A DNA stretch of 64,000 nt from DASUBN01 sp036000105. GTDB lineage: Bacteria > Pseudomonadota > Gammaproteobacteria > Natronospirales > REEB76. Under the pieces are notes generated by a model, which saw nothing but the letters and a program-made list of their open reading frames with translations, was not told the origin of the DNA and did no database searches. The stretch covers positions 682,001-746,000 of the forward strand of contig DASYGE010000012.1 of NCBI GenBank assembly GCA_036000105.1, given 5' to 3'. The translations under genes were made by a program, and so were the position numbers. Below are positions 16,352 through 25,281 of the stretch, one piece after another. How positions within the stretch are numbered: position 1 is the stretch's first letter; each line of letters opens with the position of its first letter.

Positions 16352-17197
16352 ATGCTCTCGAGACTGGCTCCAAGGCTCAGGCTCATCGTGCTGACCACGT
16401 TCGTCATGACGGGGTTCGCCGCTAACTCCGTGCTCTGCCGTCTCGCCCTGCGCGGCGACCATATGGATCCGGCCGGGTTCACCAGCCTCAGGATAGCCTC
16501 AGGCGCTCTCAGCCTGTGGCTCCTGGTCTCCCTGGGCGGGAAGAAGCGCGTCGGCGGCGACTGGGGCTCGGCCCTGGCGCTGGCAGCCTATGCCATCACC
16601 TTCTCATTCGCTTATGTGAGCCTGACCGTGGGCACCGGCGCCTTGCTCGCATTCGGCGCGGTGCAGGCCAGCATGCTCATCGGCGGATTGCTGGCCGGGG
16701 AGCGGCTCAAACCGGTGCAGACCGCGGGCCTCATCCTGGCCCTTGGCGGGCTGGTCTATCTCGTGCTGCCGGGCGTCGCGGCACCTACCCCTCTGGGCGC
16801 GACGCTGATGCTCGCCGCCGGCGTCGCCTGGGGCGTGTATTCCCTGCGCGGCCGGGGCGTGAACGCGCCGGCCCTCGCCACCGCCGGGAATTTCCTGCGT
16901 GCCCTGCCGCTGGTGGTGGCTGTGAGCCTGCCTTTCCTGCGGGAGATGCATGCGGATGCGATGGGGGTGGCTTATGCCATCGTCTCCGGCGCGGTCACCT
17001 CGGGCTTGGGCTATGTGATCTGGTATGCCGTCATGCGTGAACTCAGCGTCACCCAGGCTGCGGTGGTGCAACTCAGCGCACCGGTGATCGCGGCCCTGGG
17101 CGGCGTGCTGTTGGGTGAGGCGCTCACCTTGCGGCTGGTGCTCGCCTCCGTGGCGATCCTGGGCGGCATCGCCTGCGTGGTGACCAGCCGTCGGTGA
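16352..17197 (+). CDS. EamA-family (DMT) transporter
   Basis: Inner-membrane transporter of the drug/metabolite superfamily, 281 aa, about ten membrane segments in two EamA repeats. The second repeat starts near residue 145 and ends with the typical AAVVQLSAPVIAALGGVLLGEALT. Such carriers usually export amino acids, nucleobases or metabolites. The first helix lies close to the ATG, which agrees with the start used. DUF2784 follows after 4 bp, indicating an operon. Confidence 0.9.
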   Translation: MLSRLAPRLRLIVLTTFVMTGFAANSVLCRLALRGDHMDPAGFTSLRIASGALSLWLLVSLGGKKRVGGDWGSALALAAYAITFSFAYVSLTVGTGALLAFGAVQASMLIGGLLAGERLKPVQTAGLILALGGLVYLVLPGVAAPTPLGATLMLAAGVAWGVYSLRGRGVNAPALATAGNFLRALPLVVAVSLPFLREMHADAMGVAYAIVSGAVTSGLGYVIWYAVMRELSVTQAAVVQLSAPVIAALGGVLLGEALTLRLVLASVAILGGIACVVTSRR

Positions 17198-17201
17198 TGG
17201 G

Positions 17202-17582
17202 ATGGCTTACCGCGTCCTCGCCGATCTCGTGGTCCTGCTGCACTTCGCCTTCGTGGCGTTCGTGGTCTTGGGCGGGCTCCTGGTGCTCTGCTGGCCGCGG
17301 GTGGCCTGGCTGCATCTGCCGGCCGCCGCCTGGGGCGCGTTCGTGGAACTCTATCTCCACTACTGCCCCCTCACGCCCCTGGAGAACTGGTTGCGGGAGC
17401 GGGGCGGGCTGGACACCTACGGCAGGGGATTCATCGACCACTACATCGTGCCCGTGATCTACCCGCCGGGCCTCACCCCCGGTCTGCAGTTCCTGCTGGG
17501 TATCGCGCTGGTAGTGTCTTACCTAGCCATCTATGCTGTCGCCTGGAGGCGCTATCGCGCGGGTGCCGGGAGTTACAAGTGA
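17202..17582 (+). CDS. DUF2784 membrane protein
   Basis: A 126-residue membrane protein with three hydrophobic segments (about 8-32, 35-48 and 95-115). The DUF2784 signature is between helices two and three: YCPLTPLENWLRERGG and FIDHYIVPVIYP. The family is conserved in proteobacteria and has no known function. It is downstream of the EamA gene with a 4-bp gap. Confidence 0.88.
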   Translation: MAYRVLADLVVLLHFAFVAFVVLGGLLVLCWPRVAWLHLPAAAWGAFVELYLHYCPLTPLENWLRERGGLDTYGRGFIDHYIVPVIYPPGLTPGLQFLLGIALVVSYLAIYAVAWRRYRAGAGSYK

Positions 17583-17606
17583 TCATGGAATCAGGGAGGG
17601 GAAAGC

Positions 17607-18131
17607 ATGAAGCTATTGGCGATTCTGACGGCAATCTCGTTTCTAGGCGCGTGTTCCATGTCTGAGAAGGGTTTCGTAGAACAGCCCGACCAATACGGCT
17701 TATACGTTGCTGTGACAAACGTCGCCATGGATATTCCGCTGCAGATAAAAAGCGAGGAGACCGGAGAAGTGATCTCTATCCAGACGAAGCCCTTCGGGAT
17801 GAATGGGCGTGGATACCTTGAGGAATCGCTGAAGCCCGGACGCTATTACATCTATAGCTATCATCCTTATGCGAACGTGACGGTTCCCTTGCTCACAGCG
17901 ACGGGGTATTTCGACATACAGGTGAACTGCTTTAATTATGGTGGGTATCTAAACTTCGGTATGGACGGGAATCGCCCCGAATACCGAAATACTATCGACT
18001 TAATGGACATCCATCAGTTACCGCAATCCATGAGCAACTTGGCGAAAGGCAAGGATATCTGCATGGCTCCGCTGGGAAAAACTAACCAGCGATTCCGATA
18101 TGGTGACATAAAGGATTTATTGTCTTTGTAA
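17607..18131 (+). CDS. Lipoprotein, paralogue of the 15259 gene
   Basis: A 174-residue lipoprotein with lipobox FLGAC (Cys at residue 16). It shares with the 15259 product the opening FVEQPDQYGLYVAVTNV, the turn LKPGRYYIYSY, the CFNYGG motif and the ending DICMAPLGKTNQR, clear evidence of common descent at moderate identity. Its DNA is noticeably AT-richer than its neighbours and than its paralogue, so it may have been exchanged or be evolving faster. GGGAGGGGAAAGC supplies the ribosome site. Role unknown. Confidence 0.83.
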   Translation: MKLLAILTAISFLGACSMSEKGFVEQPDQYGLYVAVTNVAMDIPLQIKSEETGEVISIQTKPFGMNGRGYLEESLKPGRYYIYSYHPYANVTVPLLTATGYFDIQVNCFNYGGYLNFGMDGNRPEYRNTIDLMDIHQLPQSMSNLAKGKDICMAPLGKTNQRFRYGDIKDLLSL

Positions 18132-18165
18132 GCGTCCCGTGCGTTAGCGGCGTGGAGGTGCTTGA

Positions 18166-18858
18166 ATGAAGTGGCAACAGATCCGGTCCTGGCTCGCGAT
18201 ACTCGCGCTCGTCGCCTTGAGCGTGGCCGGATTCTGGGGCGTGGATCAGGAATGGCGCTCCGCTATCAGCAGCGCCCAGAAGTTCTCCGCCTTCGTGCAG
18301 ATCGCTTACTCGGTGCTGGGTCTCCTGGCGGTGCCAGCGCTGCTGCTGCGATACCGCTGGAGCCGCGTACTGCTCTACCTCTGGGCTTTCGCCATCCTGC
18401 TCACCGGCGCCACCGCGCCGGTCATCTGGGGTGGCGGCGGCTGGTGGGCGGGCTTCTTCGCTGCCTGCATGATGGCGGTGATCTCGGGCCTGGTGATCTG
18501 GCTCACACCTCTGCCTGCGCCGGGCACCGGCCTTGGGCACTGGCGCTGGCTCATGGCGGGCGCATTCGGCGTGGCGGCCCTGGTTGTGCTATCGGTGGTC
18601 GTGCGGGCGGTGGCGCCCGTGGTCGTGGGCGGTGAGCACATGGAGCGGTTCTGTGAGGGCATGCGTTCGGGCATCACCGAGCGGGAGCTTGCGGATCTGG
18701 CCGGACGGCAGGGATACCTCGCGGATCCGGGGGACGATGCCAAGGGCCATTACCTGCGCATCGAGGACGATGCCTCCAAGGGGCGCTATCGTTGCGAGGC
18801 GCGCTTCAAGCCCGATGGCGCCATCGCCACCATGAACTTCACAGCCAACAAGAAATGA
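18166..18858 (+). CDS. Four-helix membrane protein with soluble C-terminal domain
   Basis: A 230-residue protein. Four or five hydrophobic segments lie in residues 8-150. A soluble C-terminal part (about 155-230) follows, in which EGMRSGITERELADLAGRQGYLA is reminiscent of helix-turn elements in small periplasmic domains such as SmpA/BamE-like folds, though I cannot confirm that. CEARFKPDGAIATMNF forms a terminal beta hairpin. Gene ends 10 bp before the convergent 18869 gene. No family recognised. Confidence 0.75.
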   Translation: MKWQQIRSWLAILALVALSVAGFWGVDQEWRSAISSAQKFSAFVQIAYSVLGLLAVPALLLRYRWSRVLLYLWAFAILLTGATAPVIWGGGGWWAGFFAACMMAVISGLVIWLTPLPAPGTGLGHWRWLMAGAFGVAALVVLSVVVRAVAPVVVGGEHMERFCEGMRSGITERELADLAGRQGYLADPGDDAKGHYLRIEDDASKGRYRCEARFKPDGAIATMNFTANKK

Positions 18859-18868
18859 TCCCGGTCCC

Positions 18869-19822
18869 TCAACCCTGCAGATATTCGAAACACTGTTTGG
18901 TCCAGTCGATCTTCTGATCACCCGCCGAGGGACCCAATACCTGTAATAGTTTGAGCTCCGGGTAGTACACGCTCTTGGTGAGGCGTGTCTCGTATCCCTT
19001 CAGGTACTTGCCCTTATCCGCTTCGCTCCCGCCCCAGCTCGCAGCGAGGAAACCCAGAGCCTCATCCTGATGACCGGTGTATATCAGGTCCGTGGCGTAG
19101 TACCACATCCCCATGGGTTGGCCGTGCTTCCAGTCGCGGCTCTTCCTGAAGAGCGCCGCACACTTGTCCGTCTCCCCCGTGGCCGGGGCGTTGGCTTTCA
19201 TCAGCCCTTGATCCGGCCGGAAGCGGCCTTCCTGGAAACTCAGGAGCACGCGCCCCGCCGGTGAGCCGGCGAAGCCCGCGGGGAAATACGCGAAGGCGCT
19301 GTAGTCGGCGGTATTCAACACCAGGCTCTTCACACCGCTTCGCCGCACGAATGAAGATTCATCCGCGTCGAAGAGCGGGATGCTCTGGATCTTCCTGAAT
19401 GCATCGCCCAGCTGGAAGAGGTGGAAGGTGTAGCAGCAATGGGCGCCGCCAGACCATTCTGAGATCAGGAGATCCGGCTGGCCTTCGCCGATGATGTCGG
19501 TCCCTGGTGGTACTGGCACAGTGTCCGGGGCTTGGTCATCTTCTAGTGGGTATCCGATAGCGAAACTCCAGCCAGTACCGCTATAGACGCGTTTCCCAGC
19601 TTTCAGGACTTCGATACCCGAACGATATTTGAATATCGGTTTGTCGCATGGCAGTGAATCGAATACACGAATCTCGTAATCTTGGAATACAGCGTGAGAT
19701 TTCATTAGCTCCGGGTAAGCGAATATGTCTTTTCCCGGGCTGTCCACTGGGCAAGCGGATAAAGCCGCCTGCACCGGGAGAGCGCCTAATACCAGTACCA
19801 ATAGCAGAATAAGGTGTTTCAT
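18869..19822 (-). CDS. Exported hypothetical protein downstream of YbbP
   Basis: A 317-residue exported protein with signal peptide MKHLILLLVLVLGALPVQA. GTDIIGEGQPDLLISEWSGG resembles an FG-GAP/VCBS-like calcium-binding turn. The next segment, AHCCYTFHLFQLGD, with adjacent cysteines, recurs in uncharacterised secreted proteins. A helical C-terminal part (about 225-317) follows. The ATG overlaps the ybbP stop (TGATG), so translation is probably coupled to the ABC permease. The coupling suggests a partner in the same envelope process; no function is known. Confidence 0.8.
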   Translation of the reverse strand: MKHLILLLVLVLGALPVQAALSACPVDSPGKDIFAYPELMKSHAVFQDYEIRVFDSLPCDKPIFKYRSGIEVLKAGKRVYSGTGWSFAIGYPLEDDQAPDTVPVPPGTDIIGEGQPDLLISEWSGGAHCCYTFHLFQLGDAFRKIQSIPLFDADESSFVRRSGVKSLVLNTADYSAFAYFPAGFAGSPAGRVLLSFQEGRFRPDQGLMKANAPATGETDKCAALFRKSRDWKHGQPMGMWYYATDLIYTGHQDEALGFLAASWGGSEADKGKYLKGYETRLTKSVYYPELKLLQVLGPSAGDQKIDWTKQCFEYLQG

Positions 19823-22311
19823 CAGGTCTCTCTCAGGGTCTCCACCGGCGGGGCTTTCAGTACTCTGCGAGTGGCCATGAGGCCACTCAGGGAGACGATC
19901 AGCGTGCCCGCCACGAGACCCAGCACCCACACCCGCCAGTCCAGGCTGTAAGGCAAAGAGAACACCTGGCTCGCCAATATCCAGGCCACCAGCGTCGCAG
20001 CCAATGCACCCAGCAAGCCCGCGGTGAACCCGAGTGCCGCGTATTCCGCCACGGCGGCGCTACGTACCCGGGCCCGGGAGGCGCCGAGTGCCCTGAGCAC
20101 CGCCGCCTCGAAGCGCCGTTCGTCTCTCGTCGCCTGCACGGCGGCGAGCAGCACCACGATGCCGGCACCGAGGGTGAACAGGAACACGTATTCCACCGCC
20201 AGGTTCGCCTCATCCATGAGATGCCGTACCTGCTGCATGAGGGCATCCACGTCGAAGAGCGTCAGGGACGGCAGCTCGCGGATCAGGTCTCCCAGCATGC
20301 CGGCCTTCTGGGGCGGCAGATACACGCTGGTGATCCAGCTGGCGGAGAACTTCTCCAGAGCGCCCGGCGAGAGGTCAATGAAGAAGTTGGGCTGGAAGGA
20401 ATCCCAGCGCACCTTGCGGATGCTGCTCACGGTGACGTCGAGCGGTTCACCGGCGATGTCGAAGTGCAGGCTGTCGCCGGTCTTCACGCCCAGGTTCGCG
20501 GCGAAGCCTTCTTCCAGGGAAGCGAGCGGCTGCTGCGCTGCGGCGCCCTCCCACCAGTGGCCGGCGATGACCGCGTCGCCGGCGGGCAGCGTCACGGACC
20601 AGCTCAGGTTCTGTTCCCGGTCCGCCATCTCGCGGGACTGGCCCTGCCCGAGATGCATGTCCGCCATGGGTTTGCCGTTTATCGCCGTCAGCCGCGCGCG
20701 GGTGATGGGGAAGAGCCGGGGTGCGGCTATGCCGCGATCGGTGAAGAACTTCGTCACCGTGTCGCGCTCGGTCGGCTGGATGTTGATGATGAACTCGTTG
20801 GGTGCATCGTCCGGCAGGGTGGTGCGCCAGGTCTGCAGCAGATCGGTGCGCACCAGGGCGAGCAGCAACAGCACCATGAGGCCGATGCCGAAGGCCACCA
20901 TCTGGATCACGGCATCACGCTTGTGGCGGTTGAGGTTCGCGAGGCCGTAGCGCCAGCCGGCACCGGTCCGCTTACGCAGGCGCTTCAGCAGGGCCAGCAT
21001 GGCCAAGGCACCGGCGCCGAGCAGCAGCACCGTGAGGGCGAGGCCGCCCAATACATAGAGGGAGAGGCTCAAGCTCTTCACCTGCCAGAGAGTGAGCCCG
21101 AAGACCGCCGCGAGAGCCACACCATAGATCACGAAGCCCCGGGCCGGCGGCGGCGCGAGATCGCGGCGCAGCACTCGCGCGGGAGGTGTATCGCCGAGCC
21201 GCATCAGCGGCGGCAGCGCGAAGCCGATGAGCAGCACGAGACCGATGCCGAGGGCCGAGATAGCCGGTGTCAGGGGCGGAGCGGGGAGAGAGGAAGGCAG
21301 CAGGTCTTTCAGCACCGCCACGAGACCGAATTGGGCGCCGTAACCTGCGATCACACCGGCCACGCCCGCCGTGAGTCCCAGCCAGAAGAGTTCCAGGAGC
21401 AGCACCGTCTGCACCCGGCGGCGGGTGAGGCCTAAGCATTTCAGCACCGCCGCCGTATCGGTGTAACGCGCCGCATAGCGTCGTGCCGAGAGCACCACCG
21501 CCACCGCCGAGATGAGCACGCTCACGAGGGCGGCCAGCGCCAGGAAGCGCTGGGAGCGGTCTATGGCGTTCACGAGTTCCGGTCGCCCGTCCCGTGCGTC
21601 TTCGATACGCACGCCCTTGGGCTTGTTGGCGCGCCAGCCATCTTCGAGCCCGGTGATCACATCCGGCGGGCCGGCCACCAGCAGTTTGTAATCCACCCGG
21701 GAGTTCGCGTTCACGAGACCGCTGGCCGGGATGTCCGCCTGGTTCAGCACCACCTTGGGCGCGAGGGCCGAGAAACCGAAGCCGCCGTCCGGCAGATAGG
21801 CGATGGCGGCGGCGATACGCAGATGCAGGTTCCCCACCTGCACCGTGTCGCCCACCTTGAGCTTGAGCGCACTCAGTGCCCGGGGTTCCACCCAGGCGCT
21901 GCCGGGCTCCGGGATGCCCTCCGCAGTGTGCGCCGGGCCGAAGGGCACGTCGCTGATACGCACGTGGCCACGTAGCGGGTAACCCGGCGTCACCGCATGC
22001 ACGCTCACGAGCTGCGTGTTGTCAGCCGTGAGCAGCACCGTGGGGAAATCCATCGCCTCCGCGGTCTCGGCGCCTGCCGCCATCGCGGTCTTCTTGAGTC
22101 CCGCCGGCAGGGGTTCGCCGGATCGCAGCGAGAGATCCGCCGCCAAGCTCTCGCCCGCCTGTTCCACCACCGCGGTCTGCACCCGGGCGGTGAAGAAGCC
22201 CACGGCGGACACGGCGGCGAGAGCGAGACCGAGCGCCACCGCCATCACCGTGTATTCGCCGCTCTTCCAGCCGCGGCGGAACTGGCGCGTGGATAACCTG
22301 AATAGCGTCAC
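19822..22311 (-). CDS. ybbP: YbbP-like ABC transporter permease (FtsX/MacB superfamily)
   Basis: An 829-residue permease with one N-terminal helix (about 20-42), a large periplasmic region, two FtsX-type blocks of three to four helices (about 255-430 and 465-490) and a C-terminal block (about 710-820). This is the YbbP layout rather than the lolC type. In E. coli the YbbAP complex is a predicted extrusion transporter beside tesA, and the same pairing is seen here. The start overlaps ybbA by 4 bp. Helices near 745-790 contain the family motif RFEAAVLRALGASR. Confidence 0.92.
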   Translation of the reverse strand: MTLFRLSTRQFRRGWKSGEYTVMAVALGLALAAVSAVGFFTARVQTAVVEQAGESLAADLSLRSGEPLPAGLKKTAMAAGAETAEAMDFPTVLLTADNTQLVSVHAVTPGYPLRGHVRISDVPFGPAHTAEGIPEPGSAWVEPRALSALKLKVGDTVQVGNLHLRIAAAIAYLPDGGFGFSALAPKVVLNQADIPASGLVNANSRVDYKLLVAGPPDVITGLEDGWRANKPKGVRIEDARDGRPELVNAIDRSQRFLALAALVSVLISAVAVVLSARRYAARYTDTAAVLKCLGLTRRRVQTVLLLELFWLGLTAGVAGVIAGYGAQFGLVAVLKDLLPSSLPAPPLTPAISALGIGLVLLIGFALPPLMRLGDTPPARVLRRDLAPPPARGFVIYGVALAAVFGLTLWQVKSLSLSLYVLGGLALTVLLLGAGALAMLALLKRLRKRTGAGWRYGLANLNRHKRDAVIQMVAFGIGLMVLLLLALVRTDLLQTWRTTLPDDAPNEFIINIQPTERDTVTKFFTDRGIAAPRLFPITRARLTAINGKPMADMHLGQGQSREMADREQNLSWSVTLPAGDAVIAGHWWEGAAAQQPLASLEEGFAANLGVKTGDSLHFDIAGEPLDVTVSSIRKVRWDSFQPNFFIDLSPGALEKFSASWITSVYLPPQKAGMLGDLIRELPSLTLFDVDALMQQVRHLMDEANLAVEYVFLFTLGAGIVVLLAAVQATRDERRFEAAVLRALGASRARVRSAAVAEYAALGFTAGLLGALAATLVAWILASQVFSLPYSLDWRVWVLGLVAGTLIVSLSGLMATRRVLKAPPVETLRET

Positions 22312-23000
22312 TTAGGGCTCTCCAGCCGACCTGCATGCAAGTACAGCGTGCGATCGCAGCGGGCCGCGAGTTCCGTGTCGTGGGTCACCAGCACCAGCGT
22401 CGTGCGGCGTTCGGCATTGAGCCGGAACAGGAGGTCGATGATCACGCCGCCGGTGACCGCATCCAGGTTGCCGGTGGGCTCGTCGGCGAACAGGAGCACC
22501 GGGCGGGTGGCATAAGCCCGGGCGATGGCCACCCGCTGCTGCTCGCCGCCGGAGAGCTTCTGGGGGTAATAGTTGGCGCGCTTGGCGAGACCCACCGCCT
22601 CCAGCACTTCCCGCGCGGTGCGCTCTGCATCGGTACTCTCGCCGAGTTCCAGCGGCAGCATCACGTTCTCGAGGGCCGTGAGGCCGGGCAGGAGATGGAA
22701 GGACTGGAACACGAAGCCGATCTCCCGGGCGCGGCGTTCCGCCCGGGCGTCCTCGTCGAGGGCGCTGAATTCCAGGCCGTCCAGCCAGACGGAGCCACGG
22801 CTGGGCACGTCCAGCCCCGCCAGCAGTCCGAGCAGCGTGGATTTGCCGGAGCCCGAGGGGCCGACGATGGCGGCGGATTCGCCGGGGTATATGCCGAGAG
22901 ACACATCGTCAAGGATGGTCAGCACGCCGTCGGGGCTGTTAACCTCTTTACCGAGATGCCGGGCGCTCAGCAGCGCCTCGCCAGGGGGATTCTTGGACAT
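22308..23000 (-). CDS. ybbA: YbbA-like ABC transporter ATPase
   Basis: A 230-residue ATPase of the MacB/LolD type. Walker A is GPSGSGKST, signature motif LSGGEQQRVAIARA, Walker B LLFADEPTGNLD, H-loop VTHD. It forms the motor for the ybbP permease. I set the start at 23000 (MSKNPPGEALL), since longer forms run into tesA. The ATG overlaps the tesA ATG on the opposite strand, so each gene's leader lies within the other's coding sequence. ybbP begins in its stop codon. Confidence 0.93.
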   Translation of the reverse strand: MSKNPPGEALLSARHLGKEVNSPDGVLTILDDVSLGIYPGESAAIVGPSGSGKSTLLGLLAGLDVPSRGSVWLDGLEFSALDEDARAERRAREIGFVFQSFHLLPGLTALENVMLPLELGESTDAERTAREVLEAVGLAKRANYYPQKLSGGEQQRVAIARAYATRPVLLFADEPTGNLDAVTGGVIIDLLFRLNAERRTTLVLVTHDTELAARCDRTLYLHAGRLESPK

Positions 23001-23622
23001 GCTCAGACGTTTCCTTCTTATATGGGTGTTGCTGGCGTGCTGCCTCACGGCACTGCCCGCCGCCGCCTCGCCGGTGATCCTCGCCTGGGGCGACAGCTTG
23101 TGCGCCGCCTACGGCATCAAGACTTCCGAGGGCTGGGTTGCCCACTTGGATGCCCGGCTCAAGGCCCAGGGCTATGACTATACCGTGGTGAACGGCTGCG
23201 TCAGCGGTGAGACCACTGCCGGCGGGCTCGCCCGTCTGCCCGCCGCTATCGCTCAACATAAGCCCTCCGTCGTCATCCTGGAACTGGGCAGCAACGATGG
23301 CCTGCGCGGCACCCCGGTGAAGGTCATGCGGGATAACCTGGGGGAGATGATCAGGCTTTCCAAGCAGCTGGGGGCGAAGATATTGCTCTTAGGGATGTTG
23401 ATGCCCCCCAACTACGGGGCCGGATACACCCACGAGTTCGAGAGTTCCTTCGCGGACATCTCCCGGCAGTATGGGACCGCATACCTGCCCTTCTTGCTGA
23501 AGGGCGTGGCGGACCATCGCGACCTAATGCAGGCGGACAACATGCATCCCACGGCGGCGGGCGAACCCATCGTGCTGGACAACGTCTGGCCCGCGCTCAA
23601 GCCGCTGCTGAAGAAGCCCTAG
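22999..23622 (+). CDS. tesA: Arylesterase / thioesterase I / lysophospholipase L1
   Basis: Periplasmic SGNH hydrolase, 207 aa. The signal peptide (residues 1-23) precedes block I ILAWGDSLCAAYG (nucleophile Ser). Block II is GCVSGETTAGG, block III ELGSNDGLRG, and block V DNMHPTAAG provides Asp and His. It hydrolyses acyl-CoA, aryl esters and lysophospholipids. Divergent to ybbA, as in E. coli, but here the two ATGs overlap (CATG). AGGGGG at 22982 is a plausible ribosome site. Confidence 0.94.
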   Translation: MLRRFLLIWVLLACCLTALPAAASPVILAWGDSLCAAYGIKTSEGWVAHLDARLKAQGYDYTVVNGCVSGETTAGGLARLPAAIAQHKPSVVILELGSNDGLRGTPVKVMRDNLGEMIRLSKQLGAKILLLGMLMPPNYGAGYTHEFESSFADISRQYGTAYLPFLLKGVADHRDLMQADNMHPTAAGEPIVLDNVWPALKPLLKKP

Positions 23623-23693
23623 CCATAGAAACGCCCGCTCGCGCCCGTTACCTGGCCCTCGGCATCTATGCCGCGGGCATCCTCTTCTGCCTG

Positions 23694-24590
23694 ATGCCCT
23701 GGTCCTCCCCCGGCATCGCGCTCGCCCTCGGCCTCGTGTTCGCGCTCACTCTCGATAATCCCTACCGCGAGCAGGGCAGCCGCTACGTGCGCTTCCTCTT
23801 GCAGACGAGCGTGGTGCTACTGGGCTTCGGCATGGATCTGGCGTCGGTGTTCCGGGTGGGCTTGCATGGCCTCCTGTTCGCGGCCGTCACCATCTTCGCC
23901 ACCTTCACCTTGGGCTATTGGCTCGCGCGCCTCCTGGACATCAACCGGCGCACCTCCTTGCTGATCTCGGCGGGCACCGCCATCTGCGGCGGTTCCGCCA
24001 TCGCCGCTGTGGGCACGGCGGTGGACGCCGAGCGTAGCGAGATGTCTGTCGCCATGGGCACGGTGTTCCTGCTGAACGCCGTGGCGCTGTATCTCTTCCC
24101 GGTGCTCGGCCATCTCCTCGGCCTCTCCCAGGACCAGTTCGGCACCTGGGCCGGGGTCGCCATCCACGACGTCTCCTCGGTAGCGGGCGCAGGCGCGGCT
24201 TATGGTGAAGAAGCGCTACGCACCGCTATGGTGGTGAAACTCTCGCGGGTGTTGTGGATAGTGCCGGTGACGCTCGTCGCGTCGTTCCTGTTCCACGGCC
24301 GGAGCGCACACGCACAGAAGACAGGCAAGCGTCTGCCGCTGCCCTGGTTCATCGTGGGTTTCCTGCTGGCTTCCTGCCTGTCCCGGCTCATCCCCGGACT
24401 CGTCCATTGGGTGCCGCTATTGGCTTACCTCGCCAAGTCCGGCTTCGCTGCCACGCTCTTCTGCATAGGCGCGAGCCTCTCGGTGGGCGCCATCCGGGCC
24501 GTGGGTTACAAGCCGCTGTTGCAAGGCGTGCTGCTGTGGCTGTTCATCAGCTCGGTGGCGCTGCTCGCGGTGCTGGGTGTCGGCCGCTGA
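23694..24590 (+). CDS. YeiH-family putative sulfate/anion exporter, start uncertain
   Basis: Inner-membrane protein of the UPF0324/YeiH family, about ten helices. The hallmark SAGTAICGGSAIAAVGTAVDA re-entrant region and the later VAIHDVSSVAGAGAAYG are intact. The first ATG (23694) cuts into the first helix. The frame is open upstream and encodes residues reading ETPARARYLALGIYAAGILFCL that look like the true N-terminus, yet no ATG, GTG or TTG exists in frame between 23463 and 23694. The likely start is a rare codon (for example ATA at 23625) just after the tesA stop. Confidence 0.85.
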   Translation: MPWSSPGIALALGLVFALTLDNPYREQGSRYVRFLLQTSVVLLGFGMDLASVFRVGLHGLLFAAVTIFATFTLGYWLARLLDINRRTSLLISAGTAICGGSAIAAVGTAVDAERSEMSVAMGTVFLLNAVALYLFPVLGHLLGLSQDQFGTWAGVAIHDVSSVAGAGAAYGEEALRTAMVVKLSRVLWIVPVTLVASFLFHGRSAHAQKTGKRLPLPWFIVGFLLASCLSRLIPGLVHWVPLLAYLAKSGFAATLFCIGASLSVGAIRAVGYKPLLQGVLLWLFISSVALLAVLGVGR

Positions 24591-24600
24591 GCAGGCATGA

Positions 24601-24633
24601 AAAAGCCGCCGCCACCTCGCGGTGACGGCGGCT
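24601..24633 (-). terminator. Terminator of the outer-membrane protein gene
   Basis: A GCCGCCG-rich stem (24606-24617 pairing with 24622-24633, one mismatch, loop TCGC) is followed on the minus strand by five T (24601-24605). It lies between the convergent yeiH-type gene and the 24647 gene and may serve both. Confidence 0.8.
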
Positions 24634-24646
24634 TCGTCGCAGGGTG

Positions 24647-25246
24647 TCAGAACACGAAATCGAAGAAGATGCCGAGGCTGCTGCCGCTCACGCTGCCGGT
24701 GCCCATGATGCTGCAGCTGCCGGTGCAGGGGCTGGACAGCTTGTAGTCGATGTTGGTGTAGCGCACGCCGAAGAAGCGGTACTGGTATTGCAGGATGAAG
24801 CCCATGGCATTGCTGAAATCCACGTTGGGGCCGTTGCCCCGCATGTCCAGCCGCGGTCCGAAATGTTCCGTCACGCCGAAGCCGATGTGGTGGTTGCCGC
24901 GGTTGTAGAGCGCCAGGATATCCAGCGGGTTGCGGATGAATGCGCTGTCGGAGTCGCTGGCGCCGAGCAGGCCGAGATCCAGGCCGCCCGTGATCTTGGC
25001 GCTCCAGTCGGTGTCCGCGAAGTTGTGCTGCACGCCGAGGTCGAAGAACACGGCATCGCCGGCATACAGGGTGTCGGTCCCGCCGATCGCATGGGTCTTG
25101 GTGGCGATCTTGTCGCCGCCAGCGCTTAAGCCTACGTCTATGACCAGGGGCGTGGTGCCCGGTGCATAGTCGTCGTCGGCCCAGGCTGGGGCGGCCGCCA
25201 GGAGGCAGACTCCGCATGCGAAAGCCATCGCTATCTTCTTCGACAT
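24647..25246 (-). CDS. Outer-membrane beta-barrel protein, tandem paralogue 1
   Basis: A 199-residue exported protein. The signal peptide (1-23, ending AWA) is followed by alternating hydrophobic strands and a final FFDFVF, the C-terminal aromatic signature recognised by the Bam complex. It shares the motifs DxxYxPGTT, GxGGDK, YAGD, NFADTDWS, HHIGFGVTEHFGPRLD and LQYQY with the adjacent gene, showing tandem duplication. A CTGSC loop near the end could be a disulfide. The barrel would have about eight strands. I recognise no named family. Confidence 0.83.
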   Translation of the reverse strand: MSKKIAMAFACGVCLLAAAPAWADDDYAPGTTPLVIDVGLSAGGDKIATKTHAIGGTDTLYAGDAVFFDLGVQHNFADTDWSAKITGGLDLGLLGASDSDSAFIRNPLDILALYNRGNHHIGFGVTEHFGPRLDMRGNGPNVDFSNAMGFILQYQYRFFGVRYTNIDYKLSSPCTGSCSIMGTGSVSGSSLGIFFDFVF

Positions 25247-25281
25247 GTGGTTCCCCTTCGGTCTGCGTCGTCAGCCGATGC

